From positions 10,698 to 74,697 of the forward strand of contig JBIKRF010000003.1 of NCBI GenBank assembly GCA_044349305.1: a stretch of 64,000 nucleotides of DNA. The letters run 5' to 3'. The stretch is from CAIZGX01 sp044349305 (GTDB lineage Bacteria > Bacteroidota > Bacteroidia > Flavobacteriales_D > Sanyastnellaceae). The notes beneath the pieces are model-generated. The model was not told the origin of the DNA, did no database searches, and saw only the letters and a list, made by a program, of their open reading frames with translations. Numbering within the stretch: the stretch's first letter is position 1; each line of letters starts with the position of its first letter. The translations under genes and the position numbers were made by a program. Below are positions 1-9,459 of this stretch, piece by piece.

Positions 1-1097
1 TGATAAAGTAAAACGTCGGTTAGAGCTGTTGGATTTGCTAGTAAAGAAGGAACTGTTCCAGCTGGAAGCGCAGTAAATGCATCGTCTACTGGAGCAAATA
101 CAGTGAAGAAATATTCATCTTCTAAAGTGGTTTGTAAACCAGCAGCACCAATAGCCGTTTCTAGGATAGTGTGCGATGGTGAACCAGCAATGATTTCCAT
201 TACGTTATTTGCAATAATACCTGGTGCAATAACCGCGTCGATTACGTGAATTACACCGTTGTCGGTTATAATATCAGCAACAGTAACTTGTGCGTGGTTG
301 ATGAATACGCTTCCGTTAATAAAAGAAACAGTAACATCTAGACCAGATAATGTTGTAATAGTCATACCGTCAGCCAAATCAGTAGACAATGCTGCAGATG
401 GAACAACATGATATGTAAGGATGAAAGTCAATAATCCTGAAGGATCTGCAAGCAATGCGTCAATGATAGGTTGTGGAACCAAAGCAAAAGCAGCATCGGT
501 TGGTGCGAATACAGTGAATGACCCCGGGCTGTCAAGTGCGCCATCCAAACCAGCTAAACCAACAACTGCCTCAAGTGTAGTGTGATCAGGTGATGCTACT
601 ATCACATCCCAAATAGAGTTTTGAAGTTGTGGAGCAGGTGGCAACAAAACGCCATCTGTTACGTGCAATACGCCGTTGGTAACCCCGATATCAGCTACAG
701 TCACTTGGTTTGTTCCATTGATGAAAACACCGTTATTGATTGTTACAGTAATGTCTGAACCGTTTGCCATGGTTGCAATTTGTCCGTCTGAAAGTTGCGT
801 TGAATAAACAGCAGCACCGTCAAGCACATGATAAAGTAAAATATCAGTTAATGCAGGAATGTCAGCCAAAAGAGCATCTACGGTGCCAGCCGGTAATGCA
901 GCAAATGCAGCATCGGTTGGAGCGAAAACAGTGATTGGGTCTAATGTTCCCAAAGCGACATCAAGTCCAGTTGCTAATACAGCTGCTTCAAGTGTATTGT
1001 GGACAGGTGAGTCAACGATAATGTCCCAAGCGGTTGATTGAGCTTTCGATGCTGTAAACCCTAAAATCATTGTTAGGGTGAATAGAAGTTTTTTCAT
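1..1097 (-). CDS. Secreted protein with tandem FAS1 (fasciclin) domains, C-terminus cut by window edge
   Basis: Reading the minus strand from an ATG at 1097 gives an open frame to base 1 with no stop. The product begins with a signal peptide (MKKLLFTLTMILGFTASKAQ), so it should be exported. Three fasciclin-like repeats follow: two complete (about residues 23-155 and 160-295) and a third running off the edge. Each carries the family marks ITVFAPTDAAF or a close variant, then a YHV motif, then NGVLHV or NGVIHV. FAS1 domains are adhesion or matrix modules; the ligand here is unknown. The preceding 200 bases hold no gene. A C-terminal sorting domain may lie outside the window. Family call is secure, role is inference. 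Confidence 0.88.
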   Translation of the reverse strand, partial: MKKLLFTLTMILGFTASKAQSTAWDIIVDSPVHNTLEAAVLATGLDVALGTLDPITVFAPTDAAFAALPAGTVDALLADIPALTDILLYHVLDGAAVYSTQLSDGQIATMANGSDITVTINNGVFINGTNQVTVADIGVTNGVLHVTDGVLLPPAPQLQNSIWDVIVASPDHTTLEAVVGLAGLDGALDSPGSFTVFAPTDAAFALVPQPIIDALLADPSGLLTFILTYHVVPSAALSTDLADGMTITTLSGLDVTVSFINGSVFINHAQVTVADIITDNGVIHVIDAVIAPGIIANNVMEIIAGSPSHTILETAIGAAGLQTTLEDEYFFTVFAPVDDAFTALPAGTVPSLLANPTALTDVLLY

Positions 1098-1301
1098 TTG
1101 TTTAAAATTTTGTTATGAAGGTTAAACACAATGTTGTGCATTATGTTCAGTCAAACAGTAAAAAAAAGTGATAATTATCAGCTTTGCTCATTTTCAAGGG
1201 TTTAAAATCGTCAGTTTTGTTAAGGAGAATTGTGATTATCCTTGTAGAGTAAACCAATTCAAATTGTTTCGTCTTATAATAAATTGTAAAATTCTAATTA
1301 T

Positions 1302-2486
1302 ATGTTAAAATTCTTCTCTTCAAGTGCTCGTATTATCAATACAAAAAGAGCTGTCATGGAATGTTTGGAAATTGCAATGGGCGATAATTATAGCCAGGCG
1401 GATTTATTAATATTCCATGCTTCTATTGGACACAATTTCCAAGAGATGGTGGATGAAGCGCATGCTTTGTCTCCTAACGCGACGATTGTCGCTGCATCTT
1501 GTTGCGGTGTGGTTGGAAGAGAGGGGGTTAGTGAGTCTATGAAGGACATTGCTCTTATGGCAGTAAAAGGAAAAGAATATGCAATGGCCCATACCAATGA
1601 AATATATGGTCACAATTCATATGAGAAAACGTTGGAAATGGCGCGCGACATGAAAGCTAGCAATCCGAATGTTAACATGATCTATTTATTGGCTTCGGGA
1701 ATTGATATTGCGAACGATGCATGTATCCATGCTATTGAAGAAGTTTTTGGAGAGTCGGTTACCATATTTGGAGCCACTTCAGCGGATAATATGAAAGGAG
1801 TAGTTAGTTATCAAGCGGTGAATGACGCGGTAACGGAACACGGTGCATACATGATTGGCTTCTCGGATGCTTCATTAAAAGTGGAAACACAAGCAACGCA
1901 TGGTTTTGTTGCAGTTGGTGAGCCAATGGTTGTTACGAAGTCTACCGGACACATTATTCATGAACTGAATGGCAGGCCAGCTTGGGAGGAGTACACGCGT
2001 CATCTCGGACTAACGGGAGAGGCAAGTTGTGGAGATACCATTCCTGTTGGTGCTCTAGGAGAGAAGCTCGATGAGGCAACAGCAAAAGAATATGGAAATC
2101 ATCATCTTCTGCGTGTTGTCACAAAGCACGAGGGGAATGATATGTATTATGCAACACTTTGTCCGGAAGGAACAGAACTTTGGCTAACCACACGCGATGA
2201 GGAATTGATCTTCTCTGAGATGGATCGGATGGTGAGCGATATGAAAAGTAGAATAGACGGAAAGGAAGTAGTTGCCGTATTTCATGCTGACTGCTTGGCT
2301 CGTGGAAGGTTCCTATTCAATCGTATCATTAAAGATGAGCTTGTAAGCAAAATGCAGTATCCATTTTTTCAGAATGGAGAATGTCCACCCTGGTTGGGCA
2401 TGTATGGCTTTGGTGAAATTGCTCGTCTAGGTGGAAAAAATATTTACCACAACTACACAACTGCGTTGTATGTGATTTATAGATAA
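1302..2486 (+). CDS. FIST domain sensory protein
   Basis: A 394-residue soluble protein. The N-terminal half (LLIFHASIGHNFQEMV, then IVAASCCGVVGREGV and VTIFGATSADN) matches the FIST_N pattern, and the C-terminal half, ending in FFQNGECPPWLGMYGFGEIA, resembles FIST_C. FIST proteins are thought to bind small ligands and feed signalling proteins; no ligand can be read here. The gene stops one base before the histidine kinase at 2488, so the two are almost certainly co-transcribed and the protein is probably that kinase's input partner (inference). No signal peptide or membrane segment is seen, so it should be cytoplasmic. The ATG at 1302 is the only good start after the 200-base intergenic gap. 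Confidence 0.85.
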   Translation: MLKFFSSSARIINTKRAVMECLEIAMGDNYSQADLLIFHASIGHNFQEMVDEAHALSPNATIVAASCCGVVGREGVSESMKDIALMAVKGKEYAMAHTNEIYGHNSYEKTLEMARDMKASNPNVNMIYLLASGIDIANDACIHAIEEVFGESVTIFGATSADNMKGVVSYQAVNDAVTEHGAYMIGFSDASLKVETQATHGFVAVGEPMVVTKSTGHIIHELNGRPAWEEYTRHLGLTGEASCGDTIPVGALGEKLDEATAKEYGNHHLLRVVTKHEGNDMYYATLCPEGTELWLTTRDEELIFSEMDRMVSDMKSRIDGKEVVAVFHADCLARGRFLFNRIIKDELVSKMQYPFFQNGECPPWLGMYGFGEIARLGGKNIYHNYTTALYVIYR

Positions 2487-2487
2487 T

Positions 2488-4605
2488 ATGCCTGAGTCAA
2501 AGAGTCGAGAGGAATTGTTGAAGGAGTACCGAGAGTTACAATTACGTGTGACGCGATTCTCTGCGACTGAACAAGAGTTAATCAATACACGTGATCGCCT
2601 AGATCATGAACTTGAATTATATAAGCGACTTTATAAATACAACGCGCTAGCGCTCAAAGCAAAGTCCTATGAAGACTTTTACCATTTGCTGTGCGAGGCT
2701 ATTGTTGATGTTTTTGAGGTAGAATCAGCGTTTATCTTTTTTCAAGATAATCAGTCAGATGGTGGCCCTTTCCTTTATACCGAAGGTTTGAAGTTCGACA
2801 ATACATTGCAAGAGATTGCATATGAAATACGGTCCATAAAATCGCAGTTCCAAGATAATGTAAATCATATTTTATCAGAAGATTTCCTCAGTAGCCAATA
2901 CATTTTTTCAAAGTTTAGTCGAGGAATATTCGGTTCAATTACAGATGAAAAGGTGTCATTTTCTGCTGTTGTATTCGGAATGATCTCAAAGTCAAACGAG
3001 CGGCTTTATAACAATCTTAGTGAACGACAACTGACGCTATTTGGCGTTTTCTTGCAGCAGTTGAATGCACTCGTTTCCAATCGAAGAAAGAATGATCAGA
3101 TTGCATTGCAAATTCACAAGATTAGTGAGTCAGAGAATGAACTTCGTAAACTTTCGTTAATTGCCACAAAAACTAAGAGCGGAGTTATCATTACAGATAC
3201 TTTCGGTAAAATTGAGTGGGTGAATGACGCTTTTCAATCTATTTCCGGTTACAAGCTCGATGAGGTGAAAGGTCTTAAACCGAAGGATTTTTTGCAGGGA
3301 GCTGATTCAGAGGATGAGTCTCGACAAAAATTAAAACAGGCACTGTCAAATAAGGAAGACGTTGAAGTGACGATTGTCAATTACAACAAAGAAGGAAAAC
3401 CTTATTACAACAATTTGGAAATTATCTCCGCGTTCAATGAAAAGGGGGAACACACTCATTTCATTGCCCTGCAAAAGGATATTACAAATGAGATTTTGTT
3501 TAAGCAGGAGCTCGTTAAAGTGAACTCGCGCTTCGAGCTTATCGCCAACCAGTCGAAGATTGGAATCTGGGAATTTGATAGTAACTCGAATTCTGTAGTT
3601 TGGAGCGATGTCTTGTTCAGCATATACGGTATGCCACATACAGATAGTTCAACCGCTCTTCAAGAAAGTTGGAAGGATGCGATTGTTGAGGAGGATCGGG
3701 TACGCGTTTTAAGTTCGTTAGATGAATTAAAGACTGGCATTATAGACTCTATTGATTGGGAGTTTAATATCGTTCGTCAAAATGATAAGGCGATAAGAAC
3801 TTTGAAATCCTTGACTGTTGCGCAAAAAAATGACAAAGGAGAAATCATTCGCTTGGTCGGAAGTTCACAAGACATTACGGAACTAAAGCATGCGCAAGAA
3901 GTCATGGCGAAAAACAATGTCGAGTTAAAGAAGATTAATTCGGAACTAGATAATTTCGTTTACAGTATTTCGCATGATTTAAGAAGTCCATTGTTAAGCA
4001 TCAAGGGAATCATTTCATTGATTATTCATTCAGAAAGTTTAGATGCAAACACAGTTCAATTGCTTGAAATGGCTGATAAATCGGTTTCAAGGTTGGATGG
4101 AACTATCCAAGAAATTTTAGAGTATTCACGGAATTCAAGACTCAATGTTTCCTACGAATCTTTCGATGTGAAAGAAATGGTTTCAACCATTTTTGAGGAC
4201 TTGAAATTCAGTAACAAAGATCCTTTCGAAATTGACTTGAAATTTGAAACAAGTGAAGTCTTTTATTCTGATAAGGCCCGTGTGGGTATCTTGTTAAAGA
4301 ATATCATAGGCAATAGTGTGAAGTATAAGCGAGAGCATGTGGATTCCCAGATTTCATTCAAAATGTTTCGATTAAACGGGAAAGTTACTTTGGTGGTGAG
4401 AGACAATGGAGAAGGAATATCAGAAGCCAATAAGGATAAAATTTTCAATATGTTCTTCAGAGGAACAACTGCAAGCGTAGGAACGGGTCTAGGGTTGTAT
4501 ATTTGTAAGGAAATAGTGGCTAAATTAGGTGGTGCTATTTCGGTTGACTCTCAGTTGGGAGTTGGAACAACCATGACAATAATATTACCCGAGCTCAATC
4601 CTTAG
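2488..4605 (+). CDS. PAS-domain sensor histidine kinase
   Basis: A 705-residue kinase without obvious membrane segments. Residues 1-45 look coiled-coil, about 55-200 look like a GAF-type sensor region (weak), followed by two PAS domains (about 220-345, with GKIEWVNDAF and SGYKLDEVKG, and 346-465, ending GSSQDITELKHAQE). The dimerisation domain holds the phospho-acceptor His496 in YSISHDLRSPLLSIKG. The ATPase domain has the N box (NIIGNSVKYK), DNGEGI, and GTGLGLYICKEI. It begins one base after the FIST gene stop and ends three bases before a response regulator, so the three form a signalling unit. The soluble architecture suggests an intracellular signal. Confidence 0.93.
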   Translation: MPESKSREELLKEYRELQLRVTRFSATEQELINTRDRLDHELELYKRLYKYNALALKAKSYEDFYHLLCEAIVDVFEVESAFIFFQDNQSDGGPFLYTEGLKFDNTLQEIAYEIRSIKSQFQDNVNHILSEDFLSSQYIFSKFSRGIFGSITDEKVSFSAVVFGMISKSNERLYNNLSERQLTLFGVFLQQLNALVSNRRKNDQIALQIHKISESENELRKLSLIATKTKSGVIITDTFGKIEWVNDAFQSISGYKLDEVKGLKPKDFLQGADSEDESRQKLKQALSNKEDVEVTIVNYNKEGKPYYNNLEIISAFNEKGEHTHFIALQKDITNEILFKQELVKVNSRFELIANQSKIGIWEFDSNSNSVVWSDVLFSIYGMPHTDSSTALQESWKDAIVEEDRVRVLSSLDELKTGIIDSIDWEFNIVRQNDKAIRTLKSLTVAQKNDKGEIIRLVGSSQDITELKHAQEVMAKNNVELKKINSELDNFVYSISHDLRSPLLSIKGIISLIIHSESLDANTVQLLEMADKSVSRLDGTIQEILEYSRNSRLNVSYESFDVKEMVSTIFEDLKFSNKDPFEIDLKFETSEVFYSDKARVGILLKNIIGNSVKYKREHVDSQISFKMFRLNGKVTLVVRDNGEGISEANKDKIFNMFFRGTTASVGTGLGLYICKEIVAKLGGAISVDSQLGVGTTMTIILPELNP

Positions 4606-4608
4606 TGA

Positions 4609-4986
4609 ATGAAAAGAGTTTTTTTGGTGGACGATGACGAAATAATTAACCATGTGCATTCCATGGTAATAAGTCGAATCGATCCGACTGTAGAAATAAC
4701 GTTGTTCAAATCAGGATTGCAATTCATGAATTCTATTTCAGAAATAGATACTTATGCTTTTCCGGATATTATTTTTCTAGATATTCGAATGCCTGAAATG
4801 AGTGGTTTCGATGTATTAGATGCTTTAAATTCTTACCGCTCGAAGCTGTCAGATACGTTGATTTATGTTCTTTCTTCCACCCTCGATGAACGAGATTTGG
4901 CCAAGGCCATTTCATATCCAATCGTAACAAAATTTATGAGTAAGCCTTTAACGTTCGATGTCGTTTCTGATTTACTTTCGAAATAA
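4609..4986 (+). CDS. Single-domain response regulator
   Basis: A 125-residue receiver with no output domain. The acidic cluster VDDDE (residues 7-11), phospho-acceptor Asp58 in DIIFLDIRMPEMSG, the switch Ser/Thr in VLSST (about 88-92) and the conserved Lys112 in SKPL are all present. It starts three bases after the kinase stop and is surely its phosphotransfer partner. Because there is no DNA-binding or enzymatic domain, signal output must come from protein-protein contact (CheY- or Spo0F-like), or the protein acts as a phosphate sink. The target is not evident from the neighbours. Confidence 0.93.
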   Translation: MKRVFLVDDDEIINHVHSMVISRIDPTVEITLFKSGLQFMNSISEIDTYAFPDIIFLDIRMPEMSGFDVLDALNSYRSKLSDTLIYVLSSTLDERDLAKAISYPIVTKFMSKPLTFDVVSDLLSK

Positions 4987-5011
4987 TATTAATTACATAC
5001 AATCTAGTAAG

Positions 5012-6712
5012 ATGAATACATCTGTAAAAAAAGGACTCATCATAGGTGGTGCTTCCTTGATATTTGGCTTAGCAGCTCTTTTCTGGTACCTAGGAATGTC
5101 GAACAACAACAGACTTATTGCAAAAATCCCGAAGGACGCAGCTATGGTGTTCAAGGCAGACTTGAAAAGCCTTGCAGATAAAGCAGAATTTAAGCAATGG
5201 AAGGATTTGGCTATGTTCGAAGACATGCGCAAAAAGGAAAGTGTATTAAATCAAATATTAGAAAGTCCTAAAAAATCCGGAATCAACTTCATGCAGAATG
5301 CCTATGGCTTCATGAGTAAAGGAGATGATTTTTATGGTGGAATCGTTTTCGGAATCAAGGACGCCAAAGACTTTGAAGAGACGGTGAAAGGAATCGATAG
5401 TGAAATAGAGGTTCAAAAAACTGATGGATTGTATACAGCCGAAGTAGACAACAATGACATTGCTCTTGTATGGGACAAGAACGTAGCGTTGATGTATTTC
5501 CGAAACGATGAAGACGTTTTGGAGAAGGCGAAGCAAGCCTTTGCTCAAGACGAAGACATGAGTATGCTTGAAATGGATACTTACATGGAGTTCGAATCTC
5601 TTGATGCAGACCTAGGAATGTACATGAACATGAAGAAGTTTCAGGAGCTAGCCAGTGAAATGGGTGGTCCGATGCAAGATCAGTTCAAGTCAATGGAGAA
5701 GGCTGAGAGTATCGGTATGACTATATTGTTTGAAGATCAACAAATGCTTGTAGATGCAACGTACTATCCGGTAGAAGGTGCAACTCCTGAAGAAATATCA
5801 ATGATGAAAGAAGAAAGTATTTCAGCTGATTTGATGAAATTAATTTCTCCAACGACGCCCAAAGGATTCTACGCAGCGAACATGGATTTAGACAAAATTC
5901 TCGCCCTTTATCCTCAAATAAATGAGGAAATGATGAAGGACGGATTTTCTCTGGATGAGTTCAAGAACAGTTTAAATGGGGAAATGACAATTTCTTTGAT
6001 CGACGTCAGAAATGTACAGAAAATTCGCGAAGTAGCAGATTACGACAACTGGGAACCGAACGGATTTTATGACACACCGGTTCCGATGAAGATGGATACA
6101 ACATTTGAATTGTCTCCAATTTATAAAATCAATCTCGGAGTTAAGGATCGCGGAATTCTAGACAATATCATTGCAAAATTCGTCGCGAAAATGAACGAAC
6201 CAGTTATGTCCGCAGAGATCTTTGATATGGAAGATTCTATGAGGTCGAGTTTTGATTCCTACACAACGCCATATGACAACTTAGTGGAAGAAATCGAAGA
6301 GCCTAAAGTGAAACGTTACCAATACAATGGTTTGGAAGTCTTTGAAACTGAAGATGCGAAGTTGTTTTATAAGTATGAAGGAAACTACATTTCAATCTCA
6401 AACGATGAATCGGCCTTCGCTTCACAGAACTTTTCTTGGGACGATGAACTTGAAGAAATGTTAACCGAAAAGGTAGGCGCAGGATATATGGATCTGAACT
6501 ACAAGAATTACCCAGAAATCGAAAGAGAGAATTCCAGCGATATTCAAAAGGCGAAAGACTTCTTGTTGATGTTTGAAAATATGAAGTTTTCTTCCGATGG
6601 AATGACGTTTCATTTTGAAATGAATTTTACAGATAGTCCCGATCACATCTTATGGAGAATGATGAAAACCATTGATGCCCAAGTTTCTGGAAATAGAAGT
6701 AATTACAATTAA
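5012..6712 (+). CDS. Membrane-anchored DUF4836-like protein
   Basis: A 566-residue protein starting at ATG 5012 (MNTSVKKGLIIGGAS...). The frame is open further upstream to 4958, but that extension overlaps the response regulator and would bury the N-terminal anchor. Residues 6-27 form one hydrophobic segment followed by a long acidic extracytoplasmic region. The stretch IPKDAAMVFKADLKSL and the alternating pattern of an ATP-independent beta-rich repeat recall the DUF4836 family of Bacteroidota; I cannot confirm this without a profile search. Function unknown. It lies 25 bases after the response regulator and may share its transcript. Its stop codon shares TTAA with the opposing DUF4403 gene. 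Confidence 0.7.
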   Translation: MNTSVKKGLIIGGASLIFGLAALFWYLGMSNNNRLIAKIPKDAAMVFKADLKSLADKAEFKQWKDLAMFEDMRKKESVLNQILESPKKSGINFMQNAYGFMSKGDDFYGGIVFGIKDAKDFEETVKGIDSEIEVQKTDGLYTAEVDNNDIALVWDKNVALMYFRNDEDVLEKAKQAFAQDEDMSMLEMDTYMEFESLDADLGMYMNMKKFQELASEMGGPMQDQFKSMEKAESIGMTILFEDQQMLVDATYYPVEGATPEEISMMKEESISADLMKLISPTTPKGFYAANMDLDKILALYPQINEEMMKDGFSLDEFKNSLNGEMTISLIDVRNVQKIREVADYDNWEPNGFYDTPVPMKMDTTFELSPIYKINLGVKDRGILDNIIAKFVAKMNEPVMSAEIFDMEDSMRSSFDSYTTPYDNLVEEIEEPKVKRYQYNGLEVFETEDAKLFYKYEGNYISISNDESAFASQNFSWDDELEEMLTEKVGAGYMDLNYKNYPEIERENSSDIQKAKDFLLMFENMKFSSDGMTFHFEMNFTDSPDHILWRMMKTIDAQVSGNRSNYN

Positions 6713-8169
6713 TTGGTGGGATAATTCACCACATCAATTTGTAAATTCCCATTAAGAGCTACAGTAATTTGTAGCTCTTTTTGTGTGGGATAGAGTCCGG
6801 TAATTTGAAAATTATCGAGAAGTCCTTTCATATTCACACCGGGCATGAGTTCGCTGTTCAATTGTTTTTCGATTTCATTTTTTGCAGATTTCAGAGTAGG
6901 AGTAAGGTCAATATTGCAAGCGCTTTGAATGGTCTGAGTTAGTTTCGTTTGAAAAACATCCACTCCCACATTCATGAGAACGTGTCGCGATTTGCTGTCT
7001 ATGTCTATTGAGCTTACACTCATTTTATTGGTTGAAGGGTCAATGCTTGGAGTAAGTGCTAAAAAGAATTTACAATTTTTATATTTCTTGAATCCGACTT
7101 TCAGATCACACAAAACTTCCACTAGAATTTTTTGATTACCCAATCCCGAAAGTTCAAGATTTTTTACTGTAATGCTCTTCATGTTGTCCTCACTCGCAAA
7201 GGTGCTTCCCACAGCCATTTCATTGACTTTGTTAGAAAGGCTTTCGTAGCTCGATTTAATGGGCATGTGAATTAAGAAACCGGAGGCCAAATCGTTCTGC
7301 ACGCTCAGTGTTGGAAGAGGAGGAATAACCACATTCTCTTTTTTATCTAAACTCAAGATTGGTGTAGCATCGATGGACAAGTTTACTTGAAGAATATTTC
7401 CATATCCATACATAGGCCCCAACTTGAAATTCGAGGCATTAAATGTTAGATAACCATATCCGGGAACTTCCATTTGACTATTCAATTGCTTCCAGGTTTC
7501 ATTTGCATAACTCTTGAAATCTACTTGCAGGCACTGTTGATCTATGTATTTGCAAACATCGGAAAGCGCTGGCTGCATGGCTTTCATGATTTCCCCTGTC
7601 ATATCAATTTTCAGGAAAGTCATTTCACAGGGGTCTAACGGATTCAATTTCGAAAGTGAGGTAGAAGTAACGAGTTGATAGTTTTCATTCATTGTAAGAA
7701 GTGTCGAAAATTCAATTTCAACACGGCGCTTCGTTTCGTTGCCACTTCCACACGAAAAGGGAATTCGCGGATGCACGCAATTGCCCCAAACGCAATTGGT
7801 GCAAAAGTTCCCCTCGATTCCGTACCATGCTTTTGTTCCAACTACGAATTTATTTCCAACCACATATCCGTTTAGGTTTTCTCTGAAGACGTCATACTTT
7901 GCCTGCGGACCATCACAAGCCCCGAAAGCGGTATAATTAGGCCATTCGGGATTTCGAATTATTGGAGAAGAAGATTCGTTGGCAAATTTCAGTATGGGAT
8001 CGATTGAAATGTTAATGGGTATATTGATATGCGACACACTTTGAATTGGTCCGTTTGGAATTTCAATTTCACTCAATTCAGGCAGTGGTGCAGTTATTTT
8101 GCAAGAGGAAAATATGATTGCCAATGAGGCTACAATAAAAAAAGGTTTCTTTAACATTTTGGAAATCAT
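6709..8169 (-). CDS. DUF4403 family lipoprotein
   Basis: A 486-residue envelope protein. The N-terminus (MISKMLKKPFFIVASLAIIFSSC) is a lipoprotein signal with the lipobox cysteine at residue 23; initiation at Met5 (8157) is equally possible. The following region SEIEIPNGPIQSVSHINIPI and the long beta-rich body with ILVEVLCDLKVG and LQITVALNGNLQIDV fit DUF4403, a Bacteroidota family of unknown function thought to bind hydrophobic ligands (related to TULIP/SMP-like folds; inference). Several cysteines near residues 83-140 (ACDG, CTNCVWGNC) could form disulfides. It faces the preceding gene and shares the last four bases with it. Confidence 0.78.
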   Translation of the reverse strand: MISKMLKKPFFIVASLAIIFSSCKITAPLPELSEIEIPNGPIQSVSHINIPINISIDPILKFANESSSPIIRNPEWPNYTAFGACDGPQAKYDVFRENLNGYVVGNKFVVGTKAWYGIEGNFCTNCVWGNCVHPRIPFSCGSGNETKRRVEIEFSTLLTMNENYQLVTSTSLSKLNPLDPCEMTFLKIDMTGEIMKAMQPALSDVCKYIDQQCLQVDFKSYANETWKQLNSQMEVPGYGYLTFNASNFKLGPMYGYGNILQVNLSIDATPILSLDKKENVVIPPLPTLSVQNDLASGFLIHMPIKSSYESLSNKVNEMAVGSTFASEDNMKSITVKNLELSGLGNQKILVEVLCDLKVGFKKYKNCKFFLALTPSIDPSTNKMSVSSIDIDSKSRHVLMNVGVDVFQTKLTQTIQSACNIDLTPTLKSAKNEIEKQLNSELMPGVNMKGLLDNFQITGLYPTQKELQITVALNGNLQIDVVNYPTN

Positions 8170-8213
8170 AGATTGGATTAAATTTCAATGTAAAATTAGA
8201 GTTGAATATGACC

Positions 8214-8221
8214 TATTTTTG
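8214..8221 (+). promoter_or_regulatory. -7 element TATTTTTG upstream of the PKD/T9SS gene
   Basis: The octamer matches the Flavobacteriia -7 consensus TAnnTTTG exactly and lies 16 bases before ATG 8238. No TTG is found at the usual 17-23 base distance, so only half of the promoter is supported. Confidence 0.4.
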
Positions 8222-8237
8222 CGTCAAATTATTAACT

Positions 8238-9326
8238 ATGAAATCAATTAGACTTATTCTTGTTTTTGCTTTAGTTGCTATCTCTGGAAGAATGTTTTCT
8301 CAGGGAATGCCTATTTCTGTTGTTGTATCCAATGCTGACTGCGCAGTTACAGTTACTGGAACCTATGTAGATTCGTTAAGCGGTGCTGCTGGATCGTTTC
8401 AGTTGTTTGCTGTTGATCCAGCGGGAACTTCTTTTATGGGAACAGTATCCATTAACGCACTAGGAGCAAATTACATCATCACAGTTTGTGCAACAGATTG
8501 CAATGGTGTGACTAACTGCGCAACGGGTCCAATGGTACTTGGTACAGTAACGACTTTCAATATTGACATGAGCAATGGTGGTGGAGTGACTGATAATGAC
8601 GGTGACGGGTTCAGCAGTTTTGCAGATTGTAACGATAACGACGCTAATATCAATGCGAACGCAACTGAAGTATGCGATGGCGTTGACAATAACTGCGATG
8701 GAGTTGTAGATGAAGGATGTTCAACAGGTGGTTGCAATTTAGATATTGTACTTGTTCCAGATTCATTGGTTAACAGCCCATTTGTAGTGTATATCTATTT
8801 AGCTGGAGTACCAATGGGGGGATCTATTGTTTGGGATTTCGGTGATGGAGGTGTAGCTACTTCGAATTTCCCTACTTGGGTGTATTCGAATATAGGAACA
8901 TACACGGTATGTGCTACCTACGTTGATGCTAGCGGTTGCACAGCTACTGATTGTGTAACATTCACGGTGAACGCAGATGGATCCGCCAATCCAGGTGGAA
9001 TTAACATGCAAGGATTTACCTTGAATGTTGTGAATACAATGCCAAGTCCGAATGCAGTTGCGGAATTTTCTTCAGCAAATGATTTTACAATCTATCCTAA
9101 TCCAGTTGCTGAATCAGCCACCATTCAATGGAACGCCACAGCAACAGAGCAAGGAAGATTAGATATCTTCAATGCGCAAGGTCAGCTTGTATATTCAGAG
9201 CGTTACAACGTATCTGCAGGCACTCAGCAAGTTCAATTGAACACACAATCACTTTCCGCTGGAATGTACATTGTTCGCAGCGTTTCGAACGCTGGTGTTG
9301 TTCGTCAGACCACATTCATGAAATAA
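8238..9326 (+). CDS. T9SS type A secreted protein with metal-binding motif and PKD domain
   Basis: A 362-residue secreted protein from ATG 8238; the frame opens at 8202 but only the later start gives a clean signal peptide (MKSIRLILVFALVAISGRMFSQ). After a beta-rich segment comes a MopE-type metal-binding motif, DNDGDGFSSFADCNDND with EVCDGVDNNCDGVVDEGC (about residues 128-165), rich in Asp and Cys and probably calcium-binding. A PKD domain follows (WDFGDGG ... GTYTVCATY, about 205-258). The C-terminal 75 residues are a type A sorting domain (FTIYPNPVAESATIQW ... LSAGMYIVR), directing export by the type IX system. Ligand or partner unknown. Confidence 0.9.
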   Translation: MKSIRLILVFALVAISGRMFSQGMPISVVVSNADCAVTVTGTYVDSLSGAAGSFQLFAVDPAGTSFMGTVSINALGANYIITVCATDCNGVTNCATGPMVLGTVTTFNIDMSNGGGVTDNDGDGFSSFADCNDNDANINANATEVCDGVDNNCDGVVDEGCSTGGCNLDIVLVPDSLVNSPFVVYIYLAGVPMGGSIVWDFGDGGVATSNFPTWVYSNIGTYTVCATYVDASGCTATDCVTFTVNADGSANPGGINMQGFTLNVVNTMPSPNAVAEFSSANDFTIYPNPVAESATIQWNATATEQGRLDIFNAQGQLVYSERYNVSAGTQQVQLNTQSLSAGMYIVRSVSNAGVVRQTTFMK

Positions 9327-9347
9327 TCAGACTACTGAAGTTTGTCA

Positions 9348-9379
9348 AAAAAGGTCGACCATTGGTCGGCCTTTTTTAT
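9348..9379 (+). terminator. Intrinsic terminator of the PKD/T9SS gene
   Basis: AAAGGTCGACC-ATT-GGTCGGCCTTTTTT forms a strong stem followed by a T run ending in TTATT, 22 bases after the stop at 9326. Confidence 0.88.
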
Positions 9380-9459
9380 TTGGAGTAAATATGACAGTGA
9401 GAGAGAGTTCGTTCTAAATGATGGATAGAAAAATCGCCTTTGTAAAATAGTGTTGGTAT

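Noticed and set aside
1098..1301. Promoters in the divergent gap between the FAS1 and FIST genes
   Set aside because: The region is AT-rich but no exact TAnnTTTG with a TTG at 17-23 bases was found on either strand.
4958..5011. Longer N-terminus for the DUF4836-like protein
   Set aside because: It overlaps the response regulator end and places extra residues before the membrane anchor; ATG 5012 gives a normal anchor.
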